From: Tilletia caries | Taxonomy: Eukaryota; Basidiomycota; Exobasidiomycetes; Tilletiales; Tilletiaceae | Reading direction: 5' to 3' | DNA: 64,000 nucleotides | Assembly (NCBI GenBank): GCA_032718865.1 | Contig: JALUTQ010000004.1 | Coordinates: 372,001-436,000, forward strand | In this document: one piece after another, positions 44,343-57,282 of the stretch | Position numbering within the stretch: position 1 is the stretch's first letter | Layout of the letters: each line of letters opens with the position of its first letter | Notes under the pieces: generated by a model | What the model was told of the DNA's origin: nothing | What the model saw: the letters and a program-made list of their open reading frames with translations, nothing else | Databases searched by the model: none | Position numbers and translations under genes: made by a program

Positions 44343-47300
44343 ATGTCCTCGTATCGCGACCACGACCAAGACCCGGAGCGAGGGGCCCCGTATCGCTCGT
44401 CGGAGCCTCGCGTCCGACCTCAGCTTGCCGCCGCAGCCCTCTTCCGCTCCGCAGCCTCCAACCAGACTTTGAACATTGACAAGTTCCGACCTCGCTCGCC
44501 CTCGCCCGAGAGAGATCCGCATATCGCCGCCTACCTTGCTGCACAGGAGGCTGCGCGCGGCAGTGGTGCGGTCTCTTCCAGCGCCCGGGGCAGTCGGAGG
44601 GAACGGGAGAATCTGACGGCGGAGGAGAATCGGGCGAGGAGGGAGCGGGAAGCCGTGACGTTGGCCTCTGCCTCTGCGTCTGGATCAGGGAGTGCGTCGA
44701 CCAGGACGGACCAGCTTGCGCAGGGTAGCAGCGGAAGCGGCAGTGGCAACGGAAACAGCAGCTCTCTAGGCCTGCTGGGCTCGAGAAGTCGATACCAGCG
44801 CGAGAAGGAAGAGGCGGAACGGAAAGCAAGAGACGCGGAGGAAGCGGCTGCGCGGGCGTACGAGGAGTTCTCGGCGGAGCTGGCTGGACCCAGCAGTGGG
44901 AATGGTCGGGGGAGAGGTAGTGGGGATCGTTACGGCTCTGGGAGAAGCTCGGCAGGCAGGTCTGCTCCTGCGCCCAGCTTTGTGTCGGCTTCATCAGGCG
45001 GGACAACCAGCGAAACTGGTGAGCATTTCCGAAAGGAGGGCCTGGCTAGAATAGATGAATTGAACAGCGAGGCTTGCTCTTCATGTTTCGCAGGAGTATC
45101 ACCGTATGTGCCCACACGAGGCACAGCGACGAGCGCCTCTGTCGAGCAGGAGAAGCGAGGGCCGATTTCGACTTTCTCTTCCGCAACAGACTCGGCGAAG
45201 AAGCCCATCTTCAAGCGGCCTCTGGACATGTTCGGCGATGATGCAGACGATGAACCGGTATGTCACGCTGTTAATGTCTCCTTCTGCGACGAATCCAAGT
45301 TTCTGAGCATTAAAATACAACCTTACATGCTGGCATCAGGCGAACGAACCGGTGAAGGCTGAACCACCGGGAAAGAGAATGCGAGCGATGGAAGACTTTC
45401 TTGGCGAATTGCAGAGGTGTGTTTTCCCGCTCCAATCCTCCCTTTCCGGCGCAGCGATCTGTAAGGCTTGATCTCACGCACTCGTCGCTGCCGTTCACGC
45501 CTGGGTAGAGATCAGAAGGCTCGAGAGGAACGCTTCAAGGGAAGAGTTGGTCGTGGGTTGCAGAGTAAAAGGCTTGCTGGACCTGTGGGTGAGAGCTGAC
45601 CCAATATACTCTGTAGAGGGAACCTCACTTTCTTCGATCCTGGGTGAGCTCGCGCACGTTGTGACATGTACTTCGTAACGCCTAATCCTTAGCTGTCCCC
45701 CTTCATCCCAGCATTCGAGGGCCAGCGGCAAGGCTCGAGAGACCTTGGCGATCCGCTCACGACCAATGTATGCGTCCAGAACCTTCCTGCGAACATCACG
45801 GAAGAGATCATGGGCAATTTCTTCTGCCAATGGGGCGATGTCGGAACTGTAAAGGTATGTCATGTGTATGGTTTCTGTAGATACGATTGTTGACGTTTGG
45901 AGTCCTCTTGTTCTTCAGGTCATGTGGCCTCGGGGTGATGAGATGGGTGGCGCAGGCGGCGCTGGTGCGGGTATCACCATGGTTAGGCGCATGCAATCTG
46001 CGGGTCTCACAGGATTCGTGAGCTTCATGCGACGCGAAGATGCTGAACGTGCGATTCGAGAATCGGACGGGTTGAGCTGGGCGGGAAGTATCATCAGGGC
46101 GAGCTGGGGCAAGGCGATGCCGATTCCCGTAAGACCTCAGTACTGTGCGTTTCAGGCCATGTTGAGCGAAGGGGAGGTTGAACGAGGAGCCGACGAAGCT
46201 GATCTCATGCCGCTCAACATCCACAGATGCCCCGAAGCAAGCTCTTCGTGAGCGGACTCCCTCGCCCTCTTCATCGCGCCGACCACGAGGAGAAACAGCG
46301 GATGCAGCGGTCCGGAAGCATCGCACTTCTCGCCCGAGGTCAACGATTCAAGCGATGCACGAAGCTCGTAGCCTGTCTCCGCGCAACAAGTTTCAACTTA
46401 AAGTCGAACGAGAGTACGGTGCTGAGGCTGCGAATGTGCGGACGGTGGCGCAGCGCGTTCAACAGCACGGACCTAAGTTCGAAGAGCTACTGCGTGAGAA
46501 GGAGAAGGACAAAGACAATCCAAAGTTCGCGTTTCTCTGGGACGAAAAGGTACGTCTCCCCCTTCGTCCGGTGAACGCTTTCGTAAACTGCCTGCTCACT
46601 CGCAGCTTCTATGGTTTCAGAGCGTCTTGTTTCAGTACTACAACATGCTGCTCAATCCGCATTTCGAGCCGAGCATACCCTTGGATCCGTTCACAGAAGA
46701 GGTGTGTATTGACGCCGGAACTGGGAGTTCTTCACGATTGCCTTACTGACGCTGACTGAACAAAACCAAAGGGCGACGCGGCGATCTACTCGAGCGACTC
46801 TGGAGAAGATTCGGAGGCGGAAAGTCTGCGCAAGCAACGTCGAGATGTGATCGGATCGGCAGCACTGTACCGCTTCATGGCCATGTTGCGCAGTCTGACT
46901 CCACGCCGCGAACGCATCGCTCGATGCATGATGTTCGCTCTCGATCACGCGCACGCCTGCGACCAAGTCGTCGACGTTCTCTGCCAATCGCTCCTAATCC
47001 CGTCGACGCCGATCCCACGCAAGATTGCGCGGCTCTACGTTGTCTCGGACATCTTGCACAACAGCGCAAGTCCGATGCCGAATGTGTGGAAGTACCGGCT
47101 CGTACTGGAGAAGCGGCTCCCGGAGGTCTTTGAGCATTTGGGCGATGTCGGGCGGAGTTTCCCGAGTCGGATCAAGGCGGAGAGTTGGAAGCAGATGGTG
47201 GGGAACGTGCTGAGCGCGTGGGAAGCGTGGCTGGTCTTTCCAAGCGGGGTGTTGGAGGGTCTGGGAGCGGCTTTGCTTGCTCCCACTGCGGTCGCCAGGG

Positions 47301-47383
47301 GAGATCAGTCACGCTTCGCTCATCCGACGGCGTTCGAGGACGATGAGGAAGACGGAGAGGCGATCGACCTGAGCCTTCTGTGA
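44343..47383 (+). CDS. U2 snRNP-associated splicing factor SR140 (RRM-SURP-CID)
   Basis: Nine exons: 44343-45018, 45094-45257, 45340-45416, 45509-45588, 45712-45854, 45919-46144, 46227-46549, 46621-46701, 46772-47383; about 793 aa. The N-terminal 220 residues are Ser/Arg/Gly-rich with a charged coiled segment (REKEEAERKARDAEEAA). Then KRMRAMEDFLGELQR leads into an RRM (TTNVCVQNLPANITEE, later LTGFVSFMRREDAERAI). A SURP module is next (NPKFAFLWDEKSVLFQYYNM). The C-terminal third is a CID-like helical repeat (RIARCMMFALDHAHACDQVV, ARLYVVSDILHNSA). This order is specific to SR140/U2SURP, a nuclear pre-mRNA splicing protein associated with the U2 snRNP. A Gly/Ala insertion (GGAGGAGAG) widens an RRM loop. 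The very C-terminus is acidic. Confidence 0.93.
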
Positions 47384-47519
47384 GCAGCGGCCTATTCAAC
47401 TCAGTCCTGATACAAGGTGTTCTACATGTGTAGATTCAGTGCAGCTCTATCTGCAGTACTCAAGTGTGCAGTGCGGGAAGATTACATCGACGCTACTTCA
47501 GCTGGGGGGGTTGAGGAAT

Positions 47520-48509
47520 CTATTCAAGCTCGGTGAGGACGATAGCACGAACTTCGATGCTCCAGCGCGGTTCTGCGTCTGCAGGTGCACCAGGATCCTT
47601 GAAGCCTGTATGCGGAGTGCGAACGCTTGATGTGGAGTCGTAGCACTTGAGCAGAATGGCCTTGTTGGTGGGCAGACCACGATAGAAATACCACTTGTGA
47701 CCTTCATTGAAGTGAATCTGATGGAGAGCGAGGACGATATGCTCAGCTGGTGGGTCAACTCGAACGCTATGCTCAGATTTGTCACTCACCATGTATGTTT
47801 GGCCATTCCACGTTTCGTAACGCAACTGGTTAACTACCCAATCGCCTGGTTGAACAGAGCGAGAATCGCTAAAGGCAAGGGGCATGTCCAGTGCGGTTCC
47901 TCGCAGAGGTCTCCATACATTGATGATCTGAGCCCGCAGCTTGCCACTCTGAACACGGTCAAGAACGTCCTGGCCGAGGTGCTTGAGGACTCGATTCTCG
48001 CCTGCCCACTTCGTCTGATCAGAATGAACGAAGCTGACTGGCGTGCGCGAGTCGGGAGTGTCGGGGAGATGCAGCTGATCTTCAGTCCTGCGCTTGCGAA
48101 CTGTATGGTCGAAGATGAAAGTAGATGTCGCTCCGACATGCTTTTTGAGGAGAGCATCGACGTCGGCGTAGTACTCCTTCTCGATCCACCCAGGCTCGTC
48201 CCACTTCTGAGCGGCCCATGAGGGGGCCGTCTTTCCTTCGTCTCCCCAGCCGTCTAGGATTTCGAAGCCGGCTTCCTCGACGGTGTATCCTACCTTCTTC
48301 CGCTGTTCCGAAGTGGAAGCGGAGAGGTCGAGGATGGAGACGGTGTGCGGTTCGAGAGCGTGGTTGTCCCTTGGGCCGTCAAACTGAGTGCGGAGTTCGT
48401 AGAAGGGGGCGTCGACCTGGTCACCAAGGTAGTTGACCTCGCCTTGAACCGTCCGGAAGGCCGACCTGCTGGCTGTCTCGTTTTCGTTGAGGGTTGCGGT
48501 TGTGCTCAT
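47520..48509 (-). CDS. CmcJ/AsaB-family oxidoreductase-like protein
   Basis: Minus-strand exons 48509-47790 and 47717-47520; about 305 aa. A 72-nt intron is in frame and so easily missed; removing it joins QTYM to IHFNEGHKWYFYRGL. Family blocks: YLGDQVDAPFYELRTQ near the N-terminus, FIFDHTVRKR, PVSFVHSDQT, INVWRPLRG with PLAFSDSRSV, then HKWYFYRG and AILLKCYDS. This family includes the cephamycin CmcJ component, fungal AsaB and NvfI-like enzymes; members with known chemistry are non-haem oxygenases or methoxylation components. It is not next to a biosynthetic cluster here. A TATA-like box (48611-48617) lies about 105 nt upstream. Confidence 0.82.
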   Translation of the reverse strand: MSTTATLNENETASRSAFRTVQGEVNYLGDQVDAPFYELRTQFDGPRDNHALEPHTVSILDLSASTSEQRKKVGYTVEEAGFEILDGWGDEGKTAPSWAAQKWDEPGWIEKEYYADVDALLKKHVGATSTFIFDHTVRKRRTEDQLHLPDTPDSRTPVSFVHSDQTKWAGENRVLKHLGQDVLDRVQSGKLRAQIINVWRPLRGTALDMPLAFSDSRSVQPGDWVVNQLRYETWNGQTYMVSDKSEHSVRVDPPAEHIVLALHQIHFNEGHKWYFYRGLPTNKAILLKCYDSTSSVRTPHTGFKDPGAPADAEPRWSIEVRAIVLTELE

Positions 48510-49127
48510 GTCTGCTAAGTCTGTGAGGGTGGGTTTAAGACAAGAGCTATGTCGAAAGGAAGATGGATGGAAAGTGAGCGATATGCAGGAACCTCGCCGC
48601 TCGCCGCCCTTTTATAATGATTCCTTTCCGCGCCTCTGAAGTTCGAGGACGTGGTTGATGGGTGATGCGGTGATGGGTGATGAAATCTTGCGAACAGCTT
48701 GTAAGCAAGGGGTAGACACTTACGGCCGTTGGCACGGAGATAAGCACGACGTGGTTATCTTATCAGTTTTGCCGACGCGACAAACCTGCTTCCCGCGATT
48801 TCCCGACGCTTGGCTTTGGAGAGCAACACGAAGCCACGAAGAACAACACCAACGACGCGACGACTGAATTCCGTTCCTTCGCGCGACTGAGGAACAGACG
48901 CGCGCGCTGGTTGCTGTGTCTTAGAGTAATACTTAGCTGTATGCTGTCTCTGCTGTATGTATGTAAACGGGTGACCTCGATGCTCTGGTCGAATTTTGCC
49001 CCTGACAGAATTGTGTCCTTGTCGGGCTGTTCGAGAAGAGAAGAGAAGTGAAGAAAGGCAGCCAGCTCCTTTGTTCACCACCACGACGACGACAACGACG
49101 AGCAGCCTCACTGACTACTCAGCGAAG
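48510..49127. promoter_or_regulatory. Divergent promoter region with TATA element
   Basis: About 620 nt between the minus-strand oxidoreductase and plus-strand FBH1. TTATAAAAG (minus strand, 48609-48617) fits a TATA box for the oxidoreductase. ACGACGACGAC repeats lie just ahead of FBH1. Confidence 0.5.
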
Positions 49128-52100
49128 ATGAAGAGGACGTTCGCTCGTTCGACAACGGGCGCCGGGTCTCGCTCCTTCGCGCTTGCACAAGCGAGTAGCA
49201 GTAGCAACATTGCAATCGGTGCAGCAAGCTTAGAACCCCATCCAGAAGCATCAACATCCTCGACAATAGCAGCAGAAGGCGCAGCGGTGCTTAGCCCATT
49301 CGTTCCTCGCCCTTTCAAGCGATCAAAGACTGAACCTGTACCGGTCGCTACCAAGATCAAGCCGGACCCATTCCTGTGGGATATGCCTATGGAAGTCAAG
49401 TTTCAAATTCTCAACAAGCTCTCCCTGCCCGACGCCTTGGAACTTGTTGTGGCCCTTCCAGAGCTCCGTGGGCGACTTCGGGATCAGCATTGGTCTCCTT
49501 GGCGCAAGCGCTGGCACGCACTCCACAATGCAGAGCGCTCGTACGACCAACTCCTCTACCAGCAGAACGAAGACGAACGTCGGCAAAAGGCTAAGGCCAG
49601 GGCGGCGGCAGCGGCAGGAACATCCTCGTCCCAAGCCGCACCAACTCAGTCACAGACGCAGACTGGATTCGAGCTGGCTTCCCAGATCAACTCCAACAAG
49701 CCTAGAACCGCGCAGGAGCAAGCTCTGGCAACCCAGTACCGGGATGCGCTCATCGCTCTTAACCTCAGCCGATCCCCATCAAGTCTCGATGAACTCCTCC
49801 TGGCACTTGATCTCTGCTCGACCAATAATGCCAATGGCAGAAACACTGGACCGCTTTCCAATGTTTCCTCCGAATATATGCGCGAATACGGTCGAAGCCT
49901 CATTCTAGGCTCTGGCTACTCGAGCAAGTTTGCAGATGCTCCCTTCTGCGCCTTTCACCATCTCGAGCATGTTGAAGCCCTCGAGCTCATCAGTTGTGTG
50001 GGAACGTTTTTGTCTGTCCTTCGCATCTCCTCTCTCGTGGGCGAACAAAAGCATGGCAGCACCACGCGTACCGCACGCTTTCTTGAGGCCGACTGCCGCG
50101 ACGCGCTCGAGCGCTTCTTCCGGCCCCGCATATACATTCCCCCACCAGGCTCAGCAAACAAGCTGACAAGTGAACAGCGTGCCTTCGTCGATACCGATGT
50201 CTTCCCTGGTGAAGGTATGTAGATGTGAAAAGCTGCCAAGAACAAACAAGGACGACATCAATCTGAACATATCTTCTGATTCCCCAGTCATCAAAATCCA
50301 AGCCTACGCAGGCACCGGAAAGACGACTTCGCTCATAGAGTACGCCAAAGCCCGCCCGCACAGATTGATGCTGTACCTCGCTTTCAACAAGGCGGCTCAA
50401 GAGGACGCCTCAAAGAAGTTCCCACGAAATGTGGAGTGTCGGACGTTCCATTCCTTCGCGTGGAAGTCCAAGCCTGTGACCTCCCAAGTAGGGAGCATAC
50501 GAAACTCCGAAATCGTCGACAAACATCTTCAAGGTCGACTTCCGGAGGGAGAGAAGCGCAGTAAGGGAGGGCAGGTGGTGTTGGAAAAGGACAAGAAACT
50601 CCTTCCCACAACCGTCGCAAGCTACATTATGTGTACACTCGAGAAATTCATGAGTTCTGGTAAGCAACATCAATACGAACCAATAGATGCTACAATTGTG
50701 CTGACCCCCCTAGGATTCCACACGAACAGATGATCTGGAGGTTTCAGGCGATCATGTCCCGTGGAGGATGAAGGACAAGACGACGCTGGACGTAGGGGAG
50801 GTCGTTCGAAGCGCTTCACGACTGTGGAAGTACATCATAGAAGGACAGGACGCGAACAACAATCCTGTTAGGTGTCCGCACGATGCCTACATCAAAATGC
50901 TGCAGCTGCGTGGCCCTCTCAATCCCGACCCACTAGTGGGCCGTGACGTGTTGCTCATCGACGAGGCGCAAGACATGTCGCTCTGTCAGATCGACATCCT
51001 CAAGAGAATGTTTCCCCAATGGGGCGGCGTTATCATCGTAGGTAAGTAGACATGATATTCCTTCCAGTAGAGAGTTTACACACTTTGCCGGATCCTTACA
51101 ATACCCTGCTTTCTTTTACGTTCTCAGGCGATACACACCAGAAGATCTACGATTTTAGAGGCGCTACAGACAAGCTGTTTGATGACGATTTCATCAAGCC
51201 CACTTGGTCTTTCCGTCTCACGCAGTCCTTCCGCTTCGGGGAGACGATTGCCGAAGCAGCGACTGCGCTCGTGCGCCTCAAATCTCTACCAACTTGGTCT
51301 CAAAATCGCACCAAGCCGCGTTTGTCCGGCATGAAGACCTGGACGGATGCCCTGTACTGGGCCGTTGACACTTCTCCTGACCCCGTGGTGTCAGAGATCG
51401 GGATCATCCCGGAGCGGCTTGTGTGGACGTCTGCAGCCACATCGCAAGCGCTTCCGGACGTCGACGCGAACGGTGTAGCGGCCGACTCGACGATGGCCCA
51501 TCCACAGTCTACTCCTGACGACGGAGCATCAGAGGACGAACTCGAAGATGATGAAGCCATGGCTGACCAGAATGGCACTCAAAGCACCACCGACCTGAAT
51601 CAACACCAAATTGGGGAGCAGGACAGCAACGACGACGACGTCATGAGTAATTCTGAGACTGAATCCGAAGTTCAGGACGGGAATGCTCGCCCAAGCCTAG
51701 GTCTACCTAACAGATTCCAGCCTCTCAAGCATACTCGCATCTACCGCACCAATGCTCGTAAGTTCATAATCTGGCGCCGACCAAATTCTACGTCCGCCAC
51801 TTCCGCTGACCTTCTGCTCCTCCCTCCCGTGATCGAAAGGTCTTTTACGAGACGCCATGATGCTCGCGGTTGCATCACGCGGAGCCGGGAAAAACACTCC
51901 TGTTTTCCTCAAGACGAACGCAAGCATGAGCAAGGAGAGCCTCATCCACCTGCTGGAAGACGCGTACGAGCTGTACCACGGGCGTAGAATAACGCGCTAC
52001 TCTCCTCTGAAGGAATTCCGCTCCTGGGAAGAGCTTCAGCAGAGGATAGAGGCGGAGGAGGGAAACACTTCGTCAAACTCGATGCTGGGACTTGTTCTTG

Positions 52101-53339
52101 GCCTGAAGGAGCATCTTGCGGCGCCAAATTGGGTGAGGATCTTACCTACTGCTGTGATGTATGCGTATTTTATGCCTTGAGCGCTGACCATTTGACCCCT
52201 TTCTCCTGTACCAAACCTTGCCATGATCTGTTCAGCTCAAAACCGTCAAAGAACTCGATGCGCAGTTTGTGAAAGAAGAGAAGGATGCTACGATTGTCAT
52301 GGCCACAGTGCAGTGAGTCAAGACAGCGGACCGCTACGAGTTATAAGTGCGACAAGAATGCTAACGATAACCTCAAATCCATAGTCAGGCAAAAGGTCTG
52401 GAATGGGACCGCGTCTTCCTGAGCGATGACTTCCGTCCTGCTTTGATGAGTGAGTGAAGAAGCCAAGACGATATTTCCAGCAGAAAACTGACAACCTTCT
52501 TCCTGCATGTAGGTGAGCTCACCCGGGACATCGAATTCCAACAATCCTACTACCAAAACGAGATCAACCTAATGTGAGTAGGGGACGGCAATGCCTTTGC
52601 CAATAATCACGCATTTACTCACCTAGATGACTGTTATCACAGGTACGTCGCCGCGACGCGAGCGAAGAAGGAGCTCTACTTGAGTCGCACGTTCATCCAG
52701 TGGCTTTCCGTCGTCAACGGATTGTCCCGCTTTGAGGTAGATAGCGAGCGCGCCGAGCAAGCCTGCTGCAACTGTGACGGAGTGGACAGGCTTTTCCTCC
52801 GTCGCAAGATCCGGATCGCCCGTCGGGACCCGCTGTGGATCTCGACCTCGGCGACAACGAGGGCGACAGAGGGCGTTCCGAGTACGCAACTGTCGCCCGA
52901 ATGGTGCACAGACTGTATCACCGCGGCCCTGCCTGCGATTTCGCTTGACGAAAGCGTGGCGGTGGCCGACTTTGTGGACTCGGTGAGCGCCATCAAGTCC
53001 GTTCAGGACAAGATAGCGAGTGATAAGGCGGCTGCGACGGCGGCTCCGGAAGCCTATGATCCAACACAATACGGGAGCGCGGCCCCATTGCCGCCGACCG
53101 CGTCTGCAGACACGGATGCAGACAGTGCAGTTCCCGCTGAGACTGCGGATGGCACAGGTCCCGCCGATACCGCCCCTTTCAAGGATGCCGACATTCCGCT
53201 GCTGAAGATGAGCTCGAGGAACAGGGAGACCATGTGGGGAATGCGTCTCGCAGTGGAGAAGATTGCTCTCACGCAGGAGATGCAGGCGTGCGCTGGCCGG
53301 CCCGTGTCGATCCCGGTTGCCAACCCGACTCCGAACTGA
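49128..53339 (+). CDS. FBH1: F-box DNA helicase FBH1
   Basis: Nine exons: 49128-50214, 50288-50659, 50730-51041, 51128-51757, 51840-52132, 52236-52312, 52385-52449, 52513-52573, 52643-53339; about 1197 aa with consistent phases. An F-box sits at about residues 86-130 (LWDMPMEVKFQILNKLSLPD). A UvrD-like superfamily-1 helicase follows: Walker A AYAGTGKTTS just after the first intron, LAFNKAAQ, VECRTFHSFAW, LLIDEAQDMS, VGDTHQKIYDFRGA, and after splicing VMATVHQAKGLEWDRVFLSD and NLMYVAATRAKKEL. This pairing is unique to FBH1, a 3'-5' helicase and SCF subunit that removes Rad51 and restrains homologous recombination. An acidic linker (residues about 690-760) interrupts the helicase between motifs III and IV. 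The tail of about 200 residues is poorly conserved, with paired Cys (QACCNCDG). Confidence 0.96.
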
Positions 53340-53609
53340 TTCTCCAGATCGTTCTGCCTTCCCTTGCTTCCCTGCTGCTGAACGTCTGCAATAATGTGCT
53401 GTCATCCGGCCATGATCAGTCGCCTATACCACCTTTCGCGTCTTTGTACCGATCTAAACTCTCTAACCATCGCTTCATGCCTTCCCATCTGCCAATTCGC
53501 CTTCTTCATTCAGTGTATATTCGACCCACCCCTTGTAATGGCCGTAGGCCGCGAGCACTAAAAGAGTTTCTCTATTTCACCCGCGAGATCGTGTACGTTT
53601 TGCATCGGT

Positions 53610-56080
53610 CTACGGATCTGGATCCGGCTGTAGTAGATCCGTGAACGTCTCCCTCGCCTTGACCGCGTCGGCAGTCCCGCGTGTCCGCTTCATGACCTCT
53701 CCGACGAGCTTCATGATGATCTTGTGCTTGCCCGCTCGTATCAGCTTGGCTTCGGTTGGGAAATCTTCAATCATCGTCGAGCAAAGCATCGTCAGTTCGG
53801 TATCCGATCCTCCGCCCGAGGACGTCGATGTATCACTGTCCGTCGTTGAGGATGCTTGTGACTCAGCAAGGACACCTCGATACTCCAGCAGCGAGCTAAG
53901 CGACTCTTTGAGAAGCTCGGGTCGCTCGATGAGCTCAGGCAAGAGCGTTTTCGCCACGGTTCCTGAGAAAGAGAGCAGGGAATTCAATAACACGCTCCTA
54001 GGTGATTGTGATTTGGGAGAATACTTACCTGTGACCCGCCTCTGTTCCACGAGCGTTAGCAGTTCTGCCAGTTGATTTGGAGCAAGCGGACAGCTCTCAA
54101 AGCCTATCCCGTGGGAGTTCAGGCTCTTCATCAGTTCGTTGATCGTCCTTCGCGAGGGAGAGAAGGGCTGTCTGTTCAACTCATGTAGTAGCGGGTGAGG
54201 GGTTCTCGGATGCATCAGCTTACTGACCAGTTGATCGCCACGCGAGGATTCACAAGACTTGCAAGCGTCTCGAAATATGCCACCGCTGTGCTGGGTGACG
54301 TCCTCTGCTCTGATCGTCCAAGGCCGGCCGGTTGAAAGGAAGGAGATGCTCGTAGGAGGACGTTTGCTTCTCGCACACTGAGTGCATACTTCTGCATGAG
54401 TCGCTCGCGTGTCGCTTCAGGAAGCTCTGGTAAAGTCCTTTGGACAGAATCCAGGAAATCCTGACGAAGATGACAGCAATGATATGTTGAGCGAGTTGAA
54501 AATCTTCAGTCGGGACTGTTTCGTCGTGCTTCGTGAGCTCACCTTTGAAAGAGTCAGCGGCGGCAGATTCGGATCTGGCATGAAGCGGTATTCAGGTGCC
54601 TCCTCTTTACTGCGCAGCCTGAAGGTCGTTCCTGTCTTCTCATCGAAGCCACGCGTTTCTTGCTCAAGCACGCGAACGACACGATGGCCGATTGTCCCTT
54701 CTACTGATGTGGTAGGCGACTGATCCAGCTCGCCACTTGCCTCGGCTTCCTCAATCCGCTGGACCTGTCTATGCGTCTCATGAGCGATAGCCTGCATCAC
54801 AAACTTGGCCGAGTTGAGGTTCTTGACCTCGGTTCGTACGCCCCAAGGCTCTTTTAGATGAGGGCGGAAGACGGAGACGTTGACGTCGCAACGTAGAGAT
54901 CCCTAATAAGAACAGGCAACAGTCAGCTTGAGGGACCATGCGTGACAGAAGCTGGAGCTTCCGGCGGCGGTCTCACTTCGTCCATGTTGCCGTCCGAGGC
55001 GCCGACGGCTCGCAAGATCTCTTGGAGTTTGCGAATGTATGCACCTGCCTGATCCGGTGTTCTGTAGAACTCGATCGCATACGGCGTTCAGCTGAAGTTC
55101 CTGACCCATGGCCAGCTGTCAACAACTGAACAAGGATGCACTCACCGCATGCTGGGCCCACTGACGATCTCCATCAGACCAGAGCCGGACCGATTCAAGT
55201 CGATCAATGTTTGACTCTCGGCCACGCCACCTTCTACGCCCGGAGATCCTTGTACGTGGGTAGACTTGGCTGTATCCTTGCAGAAATCGGATGAAGTCTC
55301 GTGTTCAGCGCAAAGCTAGATTTGTCGCCGAGCACTGCAGTCAGCAGGATGTTTCCCTCACCTGCTCCAGTTGTATGCATTCGATTTCGACATCTAGCTC
55401 GTCATCCTTCGTGGGCAAGTACCCATCTTCGAATTGCAACGAGATCGATCCATTCTTTGCCAAAGGAGCTGTAAAAGGTTCACCTCATACCATGAGCATA
55501 GCACAACCAACATGGAGTAAAAAGAGAGGCGTGAGAGATTGTGCTCACCGTACTTCTGCGTGATTTGGTATCCCGAGGTAAGGTCCGCGTAAAAGTAATG
55601 TTTTCGATCAAAGGTGCTGGCAGGATTGATATCCGTACACCGCAGTGCAAGCGCAGTACGAACGGCCTGATGGACCGGCCCGAAGGAAGCCTCTTCAGCG
55701 TGGCCTCCCTTCTCCGCTTTGACCTTGCCGGTATTCCGTTCCTGAAATGATCTCTGTTGCAGACGGCGGGGCAGAGTACCTGGATAGGCAGCGTCAAAAG
55801 GTGTTACGAGCGAGTTGGGCGGTACAGACTCTGCTGAAGAAGAGGCAGGGCCAAAGGTACCGCTTGGAACGAGCCGGGCATCACTGAAGAGCTTGCTACC
55901 GGAAGGACCGACGTCGCCGCCGTGGCCGAGTGGATCTGGACAGAGCTGGGCATGAGTTTCGATTCCAATAATTGCTGTCCAGCCGGCGGGCAAGGGAGGA
56001 TAGCGAGACTTGGAGCTGGCACTCGCACCACCGCCAGCGACTCCGGCCGCCGCTTTCTGCAGCACTCGCGCCGCTTTCAT
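53610..56080 (-). CDS. PET112: Mitochondrial Glu-tRNA(Gln) amidotransferase subunit B
   Basis: Eight minus-strand exons: 56080-55549, 55468-55362, 55276-55146, 55061-54977, 54902-54543, 54460-54224, 54167-54029, 53962-53610; about 647 aa. GatB family: activates and amidates misacylated Glu-tRNA(Gln) in mitochondria. Seen: an N-terminal Ala/Lys-rich targeting stretch, [72 protein letters not shown] with a matching [10 protein letters not shown] block, [13 protein letters not shown], and a C-terminal YqeY-like helical domain ([26 protein letters not shown]). The intron at 54168-54223 is only 56 nt, and the join (INWS to PFSPSRRTI) lacks the usual HELL segment, so that boundary is the weakest. 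Two low-complexity insertions (near residues 50-100 and 590-610) make it longer than bacterial GatB. Confidence 0.93.
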
Positions 56081-56415
56081 GATGAACCCTCGCCGACTGT
56101 TGATGTGCGACCTTGAGGATCTCCTCTCGCCTTTCCGGAAGTAATCGAAGGCTTGCTTACGTATACCGCCTCACACTTGCACAAGATTCATGAACTGGAG
56201 CCAGATAATTGACAGACGATATACGCAAAGTAGTTACAACAAAAGCAGGGAATGGATTAGGATACGCATGGGCGCGTGTAGGGACAGAAGACGCGTCGAA
56301 AATCCATCACCAGTACTGGTAATGCGCGCTGCAGTGGCTGTGGTGGCGGACATGCAAGAACGGTTAGTAACTTCAAAACTCGCCAATACACGCGCTGTCG
56401 CATGGCCGGGACTCA
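56081..56415. other. Intergenic between MsrA stop and GatB start
   Basis: 335 nt; no gene or repeat recognised. Serves as the GatB promoter and MsrA 3' region. Confidence 0.4.
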
Positions 56416-57282
56416 CTATCCATTGGGATTCCGGTTCAGATAATCTTGGTGATATTCGTCCGCCGCCACGCTGTGAGAAAGGTGTAAGAGATCTGGTCAG
56501 CCCTCTTTCCGAGTACACGAAATGAAATTTCTGTCCTGACGTACAATTGTTCGGCGGGACGGAGCTCAATCTGAGTAACAATCTTCTTGTCTTGAGAGTC
56601 GTAGTACTGAAAAGGAAATGGTGTAAAAGCGTCGTAAATCAGCAACGAAATCCCTCACAGCGCACATGCCACACATTCAAGGCATGAGGGAAGAAGTGCT
56701 CACCTTGGACTGCACCTCGTTGGTTACCTGTCGTGCGATGTCGAGCTGTTCTTCGGAGTGTGGGAAGATGGCACTTCTGTATTGCGTGCCACGGTCGTTG
56801 CCCTGCCTGTTCAATTGCGACGCGTCGTGAGTGCGGTAGAAGAACTCGAGAAGCTCCGCATAGGAGACCAAAGCCTGGAAGTGAAGCGCGGACTCGGCGT
56901 GAGCACGAGAATAGAAAAGAGAATCACAAACTGCGCGCAGCTGACAGTTCATACTCACCGGATCGAACTTGAGCTGGACAGCCTCAGCATGCCCGGTTCG
57001 GCCGGTGCAGACTTCCTCGTACGTCGGAGACTTGGAGGACTCTGGTCCGCCGAGGAAGCCAACTGCTGAGCTGGAGACGCCCTTGCCGAGGTAGGCATTT
57101 CGGAACATCTGGTCAGGGCCCCAGTAGCAACCGCTCGCCACGGTGGCAAGCTCGGTCTTTGAACCGGCAGTGAGGTTGGAGCGAGCCGTGGCGGCCGCCT
57201 GGACGAAGGGCAGGGTGGGAGCGGTGATGGAGGTCGACATGGCGGGTGCACTTTTGGACGAGGAGAAGAGACGAGAGAACAT
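56416..57282 (-). CDS. MXR1: Peptide methionine-S-sulfoxide reductase MsrA
   Basis: Minus-strand exons 57282-56959, 56874-56704, 56606-56545, 56470-56416; about 203 aa. Repairs oxidised methionine using thioredoxin. The catalytic Cys is in SGCYWGPDQMFR; GRTGHAEAVQLKFDP, FFYRTHDASQLNRQGND and GTQYRSAIF are the other family signatures; the end AADEYHQDYLNRNPNG is also conserved. The fourth exon is reached with a GTACGT donor (EQF to VAADEYH). The first 30 residues (FSRLFSSSKSAPAM) could target mitochondria, with an internal Met as a cytosolic start. A Tc1-like MITE lies about 100 bp upstream of the start codon. Confidence 0.95.

Noticed and set aside
45616..45642. Extra 27-nt exon in the SR140 gene
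   Set aside because: It would be in frame but would need a 28-nt intron before it, too short to splice.
47718..47789. 24-residue insertion in the CmcJ/AsaB-like protein
   Set aside because: An in-frame 72-nt intron with GTGAGT and CAG; splicing restores the family block.
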